A stretch of DNA of 64,000 nt, from the NCBI GenBank assembly GCA_947561715.1, contig OX387200.1, forward strand, positions 20,958,501-21,022,500. The letters run 5' to 3'. A program made the position numbers and the translations under genes. This DNA is from Ascidia mentula (Eukaryota; Chordata; Ascidiacea; Phlebobranchia; Ascidiidae). Position 1 is the stretch's first letter; every line of letters begins with the position of its first letter. Below the pieces are notes generated by a model. The model ran no database searches, was not told the DNA's origin, and worked only from the letters and a program-made list of their open reading frames with translations. This document shows positions 25,012 to 37,629 of this stretch, piece after piece.

Positions 25012-25743
25012 TATATCGAAATGGAAGTTGTTATGGTTTGAAAGAAGGTCGTTCCGACATTCCGCCGCTGCTTCTTTGCGCCGAGCGAGACCTTAACCTG
25101 CACATACAAACAAGCAGAGCGTGACGGGATCAGTCAGAATTAGAGGTAGAAAAAATGGTTATGATTCTTCCAACCTTGGGTTGACTGACATCAACTTTAG
25201 CGAAACTGTTTACATTTTGGTGAAATTGATTGATGAGAAAATATTTGAGCAAATTTGTTGATTCGATTATTGCATAATCACCACATACGATTTCTATGTT
25301 CTGCAAAGACCACCTCAGGATTTTGATGCTTTTGAGGCTAACGAGACTTGTTGTGTAAACAACACAAATAGCCAAGTTCCAGCTACTCGCGTTATGGTAA
25401 ACACATTTTACAGACTGCCGAACGTAAGCAAGTCAAGCGTGGAGAAGTTCAATACCGGAAAATTTTTTTTAAAGCACATAAACACGGGAGGTGGGGGTCG
25501 TTTGTTTTGTTGACGGCGAAGCCGTAACAGGGTAATGACAAACACACCGTTTTTGTTTGCCAGTGATCCTTGTGTTGACACTATAAAGCTTTGTGCTGAT
25601 ATAAGATGTTAATGCAAATAGCTGCGCAATACACGTTGCAAAATTATGCATTACCCAACAACCAGTGAAGGTAGCCGTTGAAGAATTGTTTAAAATCTTG
25701 GCCATTATAAATTACCAATTCAAGTCTTGCACCACACGCAAGA

Positions 25744-28548
25744 TTAAATTTGTATTTTCATGTAGAATTTACGTCGTTTAGATCCTGGCATGGCTGTGGT
25801 TGGATTTTGCGCGTATTTGTACCTGACTGAACTGGGTCGGCTGGATCGGTCACTACGTGCCGATAGCGGCATTCTTACTCCTGTTGCTGAAAGAATATCG
25901 TCATCATCTGATGCGTAATCACTAAGGTGAGCAGTCCTTAATCCCGGGACTCTGGGTGACGGACGTTCTGTGAAGAAAACATGTTTCGTAATACTGGCAG
26001 CGTTTATTTGGAATTTAGTTTTAAGATAATGTCGCTCCAGGGCTTGTTCAGTGTTCTTAATTAGGTGGTTGGTTATCCATACTGTAAATATTTTTCCGTT
26101 TTATTTTGCTTTGTCATGCAATAAAGTGGTTGGAATTGTGGCTTTCAGCCTAAATGTAAAACTAAAGTACACAACATTTATGTGAAAAACATGTTGCAAA
26201 CTTATATAGGGGAATGGTCATGACCAAAATATGTTTAGAAGCATTGATCTAGTTGGTAATAGACAACACTGAAAAGGTTTTACTCGAAGGTGTAAATATT
26301 ATGGTTAACCTCTTGCTGAAGCAGGTCTTCTCCAGGGAGAGAAACCATCAGAATTTCTCCGTTCTGCGAGTGCAGCATCCCTTGTTATCTTCGCGAGGTG
26401 TAATGCTCTGTCGATAATTTGTTTTGTGTCGGCATCTTCCTCAGCTGTGTAGAAACACAATTCAATTAAAATTTTATAAAATTATTGCAATTTACGTTTA
26501 GTAAAGTTGAATTAAAACCAAAATGAAATTAGGCGGATCTTTGGAGATGCTTTCCAACGAGTTGCTGCGATTATTTGACACATTACAGTTTTGTGCATTG
26601 GGACATCTGTAAATGAGGCTTAGTTTCTCATGTATAAAAAAAAAAACTTTTCCTTGCAACTATTAGTAGCTTTAATAAAAGCAACAGAGATGAGTAAAAG
26701 TACAGCTGTTCCAAAATATTAAATAAAATAAAACTAACTTTCAAAATGGAGTTTCTGCTTCACTTGTTTTGCGCTGGCAGGTCGAACTTTGCTTGGGGTT
26801 TTAATCGACGAACCAGGCCTCTGTCTTATGACTGGAGTTGCATGGTTACTGTTCGTTGAATCTCTGGGTGTTGGGGGAATGAAGGGATCATCATATTCAC
26901 CCTATTCATATAGAAATATTGTTAAGTTTAAACAAATTAGAACATACTTTTTGGTGAAAGTGGTTCCAAGAAAATATAAACAGGTAAAAATGGGCAACTA
27001 CTACATACATCCATGATAAAATTAACATAAGAATAAAAAATAATATATTTGATATTTTTTGTGTGTGGTTTTGCGTTGAAACTGAAGTGGTTTAATCGTT
27101 CTACAGCCATTTTTATGGAGTGTATACAGCCATATTTAAGTGCACAATATCTAAAATGTAACAAACGCATAAATCATCTAAAAAAGTTTTTAATTAAATA
27201 GCCAAATCAATAAAAATGCCAAAATAGGACTTTTTCTCTATATAGTACTTATAACATGGAATAATAGTGGCTGTAGACCTAAGACATGGCATGTATAAAT
27301 AGCTCCCCAGTAACAACAAGATCACAATACCAAAGTGGTCTCCATCACCAAATAATGAAGCCACAATAGCAATAAACTCCATACCAGACGTGATCCAGGC
27401 CTATCAAGAGACGCTGCCTCCGAGCGTGGCGTCAATGGGTAGGACTTGACTTGTGGTGACCATAGAAGTTGTCTGCCTGTTGAGTTGTTATTGTTTTCAT
27501 TGTTCCACGGGGCTTGGAAAGTGGGCTCCTCCACTTTTGGTCCAAACAGGGTTTCATCCACATAAGAGGGTGTGTGGCTTCGTAGTCTGAATACAGGGTC
27601 GTTAGGTGAGGAATGTTGCATTACGCTGCTACACTCTAAACTATTTCCTTAACACAGTCATCACTTTGCAAAGACACTTTGAGTACAACATACAAAGTAA
27701 CATAAAGCAACATTATTAATCATATTTGCACATTATGCTAAAATGCCATGACTAAATTAGAGAAAATTTGCAAACTGTTGTTTTTTAAATTTTAAAACTA
27801 TCATATTCAAAGTTTTCCAACATGGGGCACGAGCAATCGAGAATGGTGTGATATGATTATTTTAAAGATTTGGTTACATTCTTTGGATATCAAAACCAAT
27901 GTTTGGTATTTATCCAGTGCTGTGTCACCACAAAACTTTACAGTTGCAACAACAATAAGTGTTCACACCTGTATTTGTTATGAGTTCGTGCAGATCTGGG
28001 AGTGGATGGTTTTGATGAAGCTCTTCTAGTTTCTGCTTGTTCTGTTGTTAGCATGCCTTTAAAATAATAAATGTGGAAATAAACCATTCTCTTTCTCTAT
28101 TAGCAATACATATTTCACTGGACCTGGGCAACTTGAACAATAGTTTTTATTCTTTTTTCCACAAAATGAAAACAGAGCTTTTATTCAGCTTGTTGAATAA
28201 AACTATGTATATAATGATTATACATTAAAAATGCCTATTATATGTCACATAATAGCAGAACTATAACGCAGATAAAACATACACACCATTGAAGCCCTTG
28301 TACTCAAACGGTGTCCACAGCAGTGGGACTCCCTTCCTACCAGGGCTTGTTACCCATGGTGGGTCCCACTCTTTTTCATCAGACATTCGCTTGGTTTCAG
28401 TTTGTTGCTTGTATCTTGTTGGTCCCCCGAACAACGTTTCATCCACATTTGACTGATATGATTTTGTTCGATATGCTGGGGCACTCTTAGGGGTGCGGAT
28501 CTGCTTACCCCTGAGGGTTAGCGGCTTGCTCGGTGTCCGAGCTTGCAT
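25744..28548 (-). CDS. RITA1: RBPJ-interacting and tubulin-associated protein
   Basis: Negative modulator of Notch signalling that binds RBPJ/CSL and tubulin and shuttles it out of the nucleus. Six exons on the minus strand: 28287-28548, 27969-28056, 27385-27586, 26739-26901, 26310-26444, 25744-25967; all phases match, 357 aa. Exon 1 has YQSNVDETLFGG, EWDPPWV and VPLLWTPF; exons 2-3 give NKYR/LRSHTPSYVDETLFG, almost the vertebrate sequence, then FQAPWN and RQLLWSPQ. LLWTP-type motifs are the RBPJ-contact element of vertebrate RITA; the tubulin-binding part lies C-terminal, here a basic Ser/Pro-rich tail ending GSKRRKFYMK. The tail is divergent from vertebrates. The ATG is only 40 bp after the BBIP1 stop. 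No alternative family fits. Confidence 0.92.
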
Positions 28549-28588
28549 GGTGAGTAGTTATAAGTTTTTAAACTAGCAGAAACCTATC
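28549..28588 (-). promoter_or_regulatory. Intercistronic gap with trans-splice-like acceptor
   Basis: Only 40 bp separate the BBIP1 stop from the RITA1 ATG. On the minus strand it contains GGTTTCTGCTAG, a plausible 3' splice site, about 27 nt before the RITA1 ATG, and no AATAAA. This is the expected look of an ascidian operon junction resolved by spliced-leader trans-splicing. Motif seen; use inferred. Confidence 0.5.
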
Positions 28589-28795
28589 TTAATTGCTCTG
28601 CTGCTGCTCCTGAATTTCTTCGTTTTGCTTTTTTAGGGTTTCTTGTGCTTCCTGTTGCATTTTTTCCATCTTTTCAAGGGTGATTGACTTCAGGGGCATG
28701 ATTTTAGGCTTGCAAAGAACAACAGATGGAAAATCTTCTTGGTAAAGCTCCCCAGATGTTGGTAAAACTTCTTTGAACATTACAGACTTGGACAT
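28589..28795 (-). CDS. BBIP1: BBSome-interacting protein 1 (BBIP10/BBS18)
   Basis: Small BBSome subunit needed for ciliary membrane-protein traffic, also linked to microtubule acetylation. A single exon of 68 aa. The diagnostic block is present: [17 protein letters not shown], then [20 protein letters not shown] and a coiled, Gln/Glu-rich tail, matching the vertebrate protein (REVLP..G.L..ED...VLCKPK..PLKS.TLEK.EKM). Slightly shorter than the human form at the N-terminus. The sequence just before the start, CATTTTAATTAG, can serve as a splice or trans-splice acceptor. It is the first gene of a probable two-gene operon with RITA1 and is divergent from TIMM8. Confidence 0.95.
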   Translation of the reverse strand: MSKSVMFKEVLPTSGELYQEDFPSVVLCKPKIMPLKSITLEKMEKMQQEAQETLKKQNEEIQEQQQSN

Positions 28796-29677
28796 TTTAA
28801 CTTGGAAATAAACCTAATTAAAATGCACAAAGGCAAAACAACAAGATAACCAATGTTTTAATAGTTTATAATCATTATTATAGATAATTGTAATTGAACT
28901 TTTAATATTGGAAAATATTTTAACTTAAGTATTGGAAAAGCCACAGGCAGTGCTGGACGCTGGTTGGGTTTCATTTAATCTGTTAGATTGCTATACAAAT
29001 TGCTTGTCTGGTACAAACTTAATAGTTTTTAACACAATTCCTTGCAACGAAAACTACTATTACAAATATGCGAAACCGTTAATAGCGTAAACCAGGTACA
29101 CAAAAACGCATATTCTGTGTGTAAGTTTAACAATTACAAATCTAATCTGAATCGTCTCTGCCGATCAGATCCATGCGAAATACCAACTTGAAGGCTTAAC
29201 ACAAATACATTGTACAATTGCTTCTTATCCCCTATTGCTTTATTTGATGCAACGAGCATTGAAAGTTGTTTATCATCGTTAAGTTATTTTTCAAAACATC
29301 AACGGCCGAAGCTGTGCAAACAACACCACATTAGCGATCGCTCAAGCGTGAACCTTGGTGGTGTGCAATCAGGCGTTGCAAGTTACTATAGCCACCATCG
29401 GTTTAGGTAAATACTGTACCTTTAAAGCAGTAAAATTAAATAAACAAAATTGCAGAAATAATACGTCAGGAAAATTTAAAATATTTTTTACATGCCTAAT
29501 CAATAAAGCTCAGCGGCAAAATATGTTTGACAACATGAAACGACTTCACATTCGCACCCTGTAGCTCTGGAATACCAACCCATGTGATACAGGTAGAAGT
29601 TTGACCTGGCGTTGAAGGTTTTGTGATTGGAATAAAAACTAGTAATTTTTTAAGTTTATACACGTACCTGAACAAAA
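28796..29677. other. Divergent BBIP1-TIMM8 promoter region
   Basis: 880 bp between head-to-head starts. No coding evidence. Presumed shared promoter region; no clear TATA or known motif cluster was recognised. Confidence 0.5.
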
Positions 29678-30562
29678 ATGGACCCGGGCATGATGGAGGA
29701 TATTGCGCAGCAATTGAAAAACAACCCGGAGTTGGCGAGAATGTTGATGGACGAACAAAAGAAGATGGAGGCCCAGGTAAATTTTTAAATTTGTCTATTT
29801 TTTGCCAGCCTGGTACGGGATGGAATGAAAACGGTTTTGTATATGCTCTATTATTTATTCTATTGTGTGTGGACCAATCATTTTTACTCTGTCTGTGCTG
29901 GTGAAAAAATGTCTTTCACTTTCAAATTTTTTAATCTGGATGATGGCCAGATTGGAAAAAATGTTGTGCACTTTTGCAAAAATTTACCGATAATCCGCAC
30001 AATATTAATTAGCTGATGCATTAACATACGAAAAAAACGTTGCGATCGTCCGTCTTATTAATGATCGCCGAAAAATACCTCTACGCAAAAAACAAACTTT
30101 CCAATCTGGGATGATGGCCACATTTTAAGCCAAATTGCAAAGTTGGTAATTTGCACAGAGCATTTTTTTAGTGACATCTTGATTGCACAAGCGGTGGAAA
30201 AATTTTTTTGTATCAATGTAGGAGCTAGTTTTTTTGTGCAGATTACTGAAAAAATTTTGCAAATTTGAACTTTTAAGTGCTGTCAAGGAATGTGTAATAA
30301 TGCCAACATTATGTTTTAGCAGGAATGAATGAAACACCAATGCATTACTTTTAAGCGAAAGAACTTTTGTGTTAAAATGTTAATTTTTTAGATGCAACTG
30401 AAGACGATCGTTAACAAGTTGGCCAGTGAGTGCTGGGACAAATGCGTCGATAAAGTTGGAACAAGTTTGGGACGGCAAGAAACCTGTTTGTCGAACTGTG
30501 CTGAACGCTATTTGGACGTTGATCAGTTTATACGACAAAGAATGTCAAACTCAAAGAAATAA
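29678..30562 (+). CDS. TIMM8: Small Tim chaperone, TIMM8-type
   Basis: Subunit of the mitochondrial intermembrane-space TIM8-TIM13 chaperone, which guides hydrophobic inner-membrane precursors. Two exons, 29678-29776 and 30392-30562, phase 0, 89 aa. Twin CX3C motifs are intact (CWDKC and CLSNC) with TIMM8-typical spacing and flanks (SECWDKCVDKVG, SNCAERYLDVDQFIRQRM). The N-terminus MDPGMMEDIAQQL lacks a cleavable presequence, as usual for this Mia40-imported family. The CWxKC...NCxxRxxDxxQFI pattern favours TIMM8 over TIMM13, TIMM9 or TIMM10. Vertebrate A/B paralogues cannot be distinguished here. Confidence 0.92.
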
Positions 30563-31067
30563 CCTGTGCCATATTTAGTAATTTGTCTCTTTCAACCCCT
30601 AATTTGGAAGATGAACCAAAAGCTTTTGCCCCCAGAGTTTCAGCTTCCAAGACCAGTAGTGGTTTTTACTTCTGTGGAGGTTGGAAAAAATCAATTACTG
30701 CTTAGAAAATAAGAACATTTCTAGGAAAATTTAATAATATGTGTTTTTGTTGCACATTTTGAAAAGCTGGTCTTGTGAACTGGCATAAAACCAACTTGTT
30801 TCTTTTTTACATTTTCAATGTTTTTGAATAATACTGAACAAAAAAAAATCATTCATATGCACACTTTTGAGTTATTTTTATAAAAATAAACAGGAAAGGC
30901 CTTTAATGCACACAGGGACACAGTGACACACATGTTCAAACAAAGGTAAAAAATATATCTTTTTAGGTAGCGAACAACTAATTACAGCAAGAAAAGCAGA
31001 ATATACAATTAAAATAATATACACAGTTGTTTGAGAGAACACCTTAGTCAGGGTGTACTTGCAGATT
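30563..31067. other. 3' flanks of TIMM8 and the dynein gene
   Basis: Convergent 3' region. A plus-strand AATAAA at 30885-30890 is a good poly(A) signal for TIMM8 (about 325 nt past the stop). No further gene seen. Confidence 0.5.
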
Positions 31068-34000
31068 TTAAAGTTCATTGAGATGACACAGCAAAGAGGT
31101 TCCTTTTGCAAGCCAATGTGTACTTGAATCATCTGTTGCCATAGGAACGTATGTGATTATGTCACGGTCTGGTGACATATCTGGTACTTTATCACTACAC
31201 AGTCTTACTGGGCAACTGAAGGCTACATTGTCATTGGTGCTACATCTGGAAAGTAATATGGACAAATATAGTCTTTGTCACATATAACAAGAAATCAAAA
31301 ACAGGGCCTGTACTATTCAGGCATCATAATAAGGGTTCCGCCAGTACAAACACTTTCCGAACCACTGGTTTTAAATATACTCAAATAGTAATCATTACCA
31401 ACTAATATCCTACACAAACAATTCAAACATTGGGAAAATTATCATAATGCAAGCTGTGGTATTCTGTGATAGCAAACATTTTGTTCGATTTGAAAAACAC
31501 CCCATCACCTTACAATTTTAACTTACTTATGTATGCGTTGTTATATTGAAATATATTGGAAGCAACACAAACCTTTTATAATGGGACAACTTTTCAGTCT
31601 TGACTCTCAGTGGAGGCATTTTGTATAGTTTCTGTGACCTTGATTCTTGAATATTTCCAGTACGGCGATCAAAGGAAGCGTTATGTAGGTAAAGACCTTC
31701 GACATGAATAGTTTCAAAAGGCAAGGTAGCTGGTGTTGGATCAACTGTGTCAGTTTCATCTGATCTTGTGATAAACTAAATAAAAACATCTGGTGAACAG
31801 CTTATTTTTGTAGTAATGATCTGGTGATCATCTGAATAAAGTGTTTAAAACAACAGAGCCACAATGAACTCAGAAGTACCTCCTTCTTCAAGGTGTACTT
31901 GCTTGGGTCGTGGTATTTTGATTTTGCCACAGAAAATACAATTGATGTAAAAAATAGATCGGGGCGTGTGAACACGGCAAGATTGTACGTATGAATTGTT
32001 TGTGTGGCTGAAGAACATCGGCTTGTTGCCTGCAAAGCAGATCACAATCCCAATGGTAAGAAATAAACAAGGACAAAAGATAGACTAGATAAAAAAACAG
32101 ACACAAAAATCTTAAATGAAAAAAGTTCAACAAAAAATGCAAAATTCTCATATAATCTGAATTAAACTGGGACAAAGAGATCATATTAATAAAAAAAGTA
32201 AAAAAATTGGTAAAAAATTAAATAAAAAAGGTAAAAAAACTGGTAAAAAAATTAAGTTCGACCAGCAGTTAAGAAACTCTGCTTTAAACCAAAAGCTGAA
32301 GGTTCTCTGATTAAATTGAAACTGAAACAAAAGAAAAAACCTTCCAACCTCAGTGGGCTCAGCTGTGGGAGAAAAATTTGAATCCGGTTCGGCCGCAACC
32401 TCCATATATTTGTGCAACAGGATGACCCGTGTGTCAAGGTTGTTAACGAAGTTGCTCAGACTGTCTGAGCTATGAAAGCGGAAAAGTTGGGCATAGTCAT
32501 GTGACCAGGTTGATGGAATCTTGTCGGGGATTATGCTGTTTATCAATTCTAGATGCTTTGCTGTCAACTAAACAAGTTCATGTTAGCATCTTTATTAAGA
32601 AAAAGTAATACAGTATGAAAAATTAAAGCGCCATAGTAGCAGTGTAGTCACTACAACCCCTGAAATTTTGATAAGAATGTTTTTTCTACAAGCGCCACTT
32701 TTGGCATGTTTTTTAACCACTAATAAATTCAACACAGGGTTCACTGGCATTACAACATGGCTGGATCAAAGCCACTTTTTCCTGATATGAAAAATCAAAC
32801 GTTTGGTGAGGTTTATGGCCAGTTCTCTGCCACTGGGCTCCCAAACTTCTTATCTTAAAAACAGTGACTTTAATCCAGATCCAGCTTTGCGATCACAACA
32901 TAAAAGATCCTCATGATTGTAAATTCACACATATCTTGTTTTTACCTCCATCTCCCCCTTCATGATGAGCATGCAAGTGTTCAGGTCGGCCGTCACCATG
33001 TCAATGACACTTTTTAACTTGACGACCTCCGATGAGTAAAACTCCATCATAACAGGTGATAAGATGTGCTTGTGAGCCACTGGAGTGTTCGTTTCTTTAA
33101 GCTGAGAATAGTGTTTCAGTTTACTGAACAGTTTTTTTTTAAGTGTAATAATGATAAATTAGGGACCACAGAGATTTTTTGCAGTAATTGGTGAAGACGT
33201 TATTTTGCAATAAAGTCATAATAACTATCTGCTTGTGAAAAACTTTATTAATGAGACTTTATTAACTTTATCACATGGAAGAACTTTTATTGTTTATAAA
33301 ACAGGGTGGGATTATTAAAGTTGGCAAGGAACCATTAAAAGGCCAAATAAACAAGTTTTTTATTGTATAAAATTAGTCATTATATTCCTTTGGTTTGTTA
33401 TCATGTATTTATTGCCCAGGCTCAACATACAAGTTCACTAATTTTTTCATAAAACTAGTGTTCATGAAACTTGAGACCTAGAGTTCTGCGTAACCCACTT
33501 TTGGGATTGACGACATATAGAAAGTAAAATCTGTTCACTAACTCGCAGAAGAAAACTTTCCACGGTTCTCTTTATGTGAAAACCCTCAGCTGAAATCATG
33601 TTAAAAGTTATCTGTGACTCTTCAACATTTCCCAGTCTCCTGTTTTCATCTTCACAAATTTCAAGCAAAGCGTTCGAAAGCCTTTGGCTTGATTTTGAAA
33701 CTGTGTTTGTGTCAGCTGAGGGGTGAAGTCCAATGGTGTTCATATCGCACTTCTGTAACAGAAATCAAATTACCATTTTTTAAATACAACCAGCCAATTG
33801 TTCTGTTGCAAATTTTTTTGAAAAATGTTATTACTCATAGTTCTGAGAATGAAAACATAATTGCAGTTACTTTTGTTAAAAATTGTAAAAATTTTGATTT
33901 ATGCAACTTCCATACAGAGGTGTCTAGTTTTTAAATACCAATAGCAGTTTTCCGCATGGTTAGTACTTAGTTGTAAAAGAAAAGTGGTGTTACATGTTGT

Positions 34001-37000
34001 TACACGACTTGAACTGCGTACAACCAAACATTACGCATCCGTGGCAAAGTTTGTATCTATAAATAAACTCCCAGTAAACATGCCTGCAAAAACACGTCGA
34101 AACCACTTTCAGAATTTCTGCAGTGTTTCAGGAGGTTTTGAATATCGTGAGCGAGGCCTCGATATCTGACACCTTCTTTTGGTTGGACCATGCACCTGTC
34201 AATCATCATCTGAGCGATATCCACGTCTCTGCAAAAAATTATTTATTTTACTGTCAATAGTGGTGTAAATACTCAACTGTAACAAATGTATGCTCCATTT
34301 ATACCTCGCAATACAAATGTCTTGCCTATTACAAAAATTAATTAAAATTTCTTGTGAAATAAAAAAATGCAGTATCTTTGTAATTCTCTAGTTTAACAAA
34401 GATAATGTCCATACTAAAAATTTTTTACAATCGCAAAAGTTTTAATTGAATGTAAAAAGACGTGAATATTTCATATATTTCTGTCCCTATATTATCTTGT
34501 ACTTACTTTGCATCACTAATCTGACTTGACAACATTTGCCCAGTCAGTCTCTTGGCAACGGAAATATCTCTGGCCATCATGACACACTCCAGCTGGGAAA
34601 CCAGGTCGGTGTCTTCCCACTTGCAGGGGGTTGCGAATGATGTTTTACCAAATTTTGTTCGACTGATAAGTATTCCGTGAAGCATTGAGAGTTGCAGAAT
34701 TAAATTCCTCTTGCCGATGGGAAGGAAGTTTGAGTGTGTAATGGCTGAGCGGACATTGTAAGGAACATGGGATTTAGTTTGCAAACTAACTGCAGACGAT
34801 GAAATTGGATTTAGTTGCGTAAAAGATGGAGTGAGCTTTTTCATCAGTCGATGGGTCATTTTCACCAGATCTTTGTGAGATGACGGCAAGTCAAGTGTTA
34901 TGAGATGGGAGTTTTGCACTATTTGCATTGGAAGGTCTCTATCTATGGTATCCTTGTTCCGAGCCACCAGCCATAGGCGGAAATCCTTGTGGCAAACTGC
35001 CTTGTGGTCAATTGTGGTTTCATCATCAGAAGTAAATTCAGGGTTGCCATTTGCTGCCATGTCTTGTGTGTTTGTCAAGGATGTTTTCACAGTGATGCTT
35101 TTAAATCCTAGTAAAGACAGATGTGCATTTGGGGTAGCAACTTTTCCATATTCTTCTGTTTCGTCAGAACCACCTTCTTGCATCTGGTTTGTCATGTACG
35201 TCAACAGTTGTAGGAATTTCTTTGGCCATGTGGTTGCTAAGTGACAGTTATGGAGTAGCAACCACCTCCCATGGATCATGCACTCCTCTAGGACATCTCC
35301 AAGGTCGTCATTGAACAGAGGTGTCCTGCATTTAAACAAGTGAGCAAATAATGATGAATATTAAAATTGGCATGTTTTTGTAAAGTTTAATGTGTTTGTC
35401 TTAAACATACCTTTCAATACATATAATATTCTGCGATTTTGCCTTCTCCAAAATGTGAATATCAGGGTGACAGTCACAACCTAAAGAAAGTTAATGTTTT
35501 TTATTTCGGTTTTCCACAAAATGGGTTTGTTGCAGGTTATTCCAATACCTTCTTTAGGCAAAATAAAACAGCATGGTTTGTATCTTGACAAATCCTCCAT
35601 GACATTGTCAAGGTCAAAGATATATTTTCTCATGGCAACACCACCAAGGACACTTGTCGTCATATCGTGCACAACAGTGTGAAGCACTTCTGGTTGAAGA
35701 GATTTCCATAACAGCGCCTTCTGCCCTATTGTCAAATCTGGTAAAAACAGGAATGCATGAAAAAGTTCTGAAACTGATGCTTGTCATTTTTTTACTGCTA
35801 GATGATTATGAAATGTGCCTGTAATATCCATAAAAAAGTTCTTCAAGAATTTGATACAGTGGAATCTCCAGCCAACTTTATGGCCGACAAAAATTATATT
35901 TGATTAACCGATATTGACGAAGTGTACATAAACTATGTATACATATTTAAAACTGAGAGTTTTTAATAAAAGTAGTTAACAAGGTTTGATTTTAATTTTT
36001 ATCATCTCATAAGATTGTGACTCACAATGTAGTTTGTTGCAAGGGACTTTCCCCAAGAGCACAGGAGCAGAGTAAAGGTATTCCTGCCAGCGTTTTTGCT
36101 GTGTGGATATTGACCATGCAAGATTGCCGAAAGATTTTGGATAATTTTGAGTTAAATGCAAAACCTCATGCCATAAGTTGTCTGGCATCCAAGCTGGTTT
36201 GTAAAGGTTTTGCAGGTTTTCAGCTATTGGTAGACGTTTTGTTTTCTGTCGATTAAATAGGGTTACTTATTACAAAAAATATTAAAGGAATGTAAAAAAT
36301 AACATTCACCAACTATAAACCTCAACACAGTGTTGTCAAAGTTTTAAATGTTAGAAAAACTTTGTTTAAAACTATTAGGTATGTTGTGGTAAATAAAAAT
36401 AACAGTAATAACAGTGATAATTTCAAGTGAAAAAACACCTGTTACAGTAAAACAACATAAACGCAGATTACTAAAATATTTGAAGCCTATCTACCAAGTG
36501 TACAAATAAAACAAAAACTATTTTAAATTGTCAAAATTCAATGCCCAGTTTAGGCATGGAATATTTAACTAGATACCTGCTCAGATCCAATGAAATCATT
36601 CATTTCCTGTTCAGACATTTTTCCTGTAGCGACCATTTGGTTCAAAGCAACGAGTGTCATAAAGATAATCATATCAGCCTTGAACATTTTGCGTTCAGCC
36701 AGATCCATAATTGATTCCGTCAAACCTTGTTTCAGCTCTAAAACTCTTGACTGAAATAGACAAGTTATTGTTCAAACAAAAACATCTGGCAAGTCTGCAA
36801 GGTCACCACAGTTCGAAATTTTGGTGTTGTGAGTTAATTACACCTTTGCTATTTGGCAGTTTGTAATAAAAATCCATAAAATCTCTGCTACAGTACACAA
36901 AAAACCTTTATGTTAAGGCTTTAGTAAGTAAAAAATATTAGTTTCTCGAAAATAAAATGAAAAATGGAAAATGTCTTTTACTCTGACTAGGGATCCACTT

Positions 37001-37629
37001 GTTCCAGCACCAGAATTTCCAGCATTTGACTTTCCCCTGACATGAGACTTCAGACATTTTGCAAAAAGCAGGATAAACTCGGAAGCAGAGAATTGATACA
37101 AACTTTTGTTGATAATTGCAGTTGTTTGGTAGGCATTGAAAAGCCTCAAACCATGGCTTGCCACAAATGACAAGTCAAACTTTTTCTGAAACCAAAAGCA
37201 GTTTGTTATGATCCAACACAAACAGTTTGTGGTACCATTAGGTTAACAGGCTTTGCAGCCCAGTCCTAATAATCTTGATACAATAGCTGTGATCGCCAAG
37301 TAAGGACCTGCACAGTTTGGCTATCCTACCAATCATGCGATTGCAAGAAACATTACTGCTTCGTGGATAATCACAAACAGTAAACACGTTTCATCCTATG
37401 TTTTTTTAATATCAATTATTCGTAATATTCTGCATAATACTAAATCAAATCTACCATCTAAATACCGAAGTGGAAACAGATATGAACAAGCAACAACCTG
37501 CATTAGATTATTTTCCATCAACTTAGTTTCATGCAAACTGGACGTTGTTGTGTTTGTGTCCTTCTTGTATGTTTGTAGAGCATTCAACATTCCCCCATCG
37601 GATAGAATGGCTCCAGACACTCCAGCAAC
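31068..37629 (-). other. Dynein-like gene: AAA6 and C-terminal domain exons
   Basis: Exons 37498-37629, 36982-37185, 36577-36750, 36026-36245, 35549-35737, 35411-35480, 34507-35325, 34096-34228, 33495-33752, 32946-33101, 32349-32567, 31880-32029, 31573-31775, 31068-31245. Landmarks: FDLSFVASHGLRLFNAYQTT, PCCFILPKEGCDCHPDI, GRWLLLHNCHLATTW, DFRLWLVARNKDTIDRDLPM, GLHPSAD, YNLAVFTRPDLFFTSIVFSV and EGLYLHNASFDRRTG. The usual YGGRVTDDWD motif is replaced by LSSQISDAKDVD. The exact 3' ends of 34096-34228 and 33495-33752 use weak donors and are tentative; the final stop is clear. Confidence 0.75.

Larger units (their letters stand above)
23129..25743. other. Intergenic between convergent LRR gene and RITA1
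   Basis: The two flanking genes both end here. An AATAAA at 23772-23777 is the first good poly(A) signal after the LRR stop. A weak inverted repeat (AACTCGTTATG at 24315, CATAACGAGTT ending 24391) is present. ORFs in 24390-25124 show no family motif. A cluster of CRE-like sites at 24878-25011 is listed separately. Confidence 0.5.

Noticed and set aside
24849-25124. Plus-strand frame rich in Ser and Lys near the CRE cluster
   Set aside because: Lacks an ATG at its left end until MMMSSSTS, shows no domain and no neighbouring exons; more likely regulatory or random sequence.
33984-34169. Plus-strand frame opposite a dynein-like exon
   Set aside because: Antisense shadow of exon 34096-34228, whose minus-strand frame is supported by phase and by its place in the chain.
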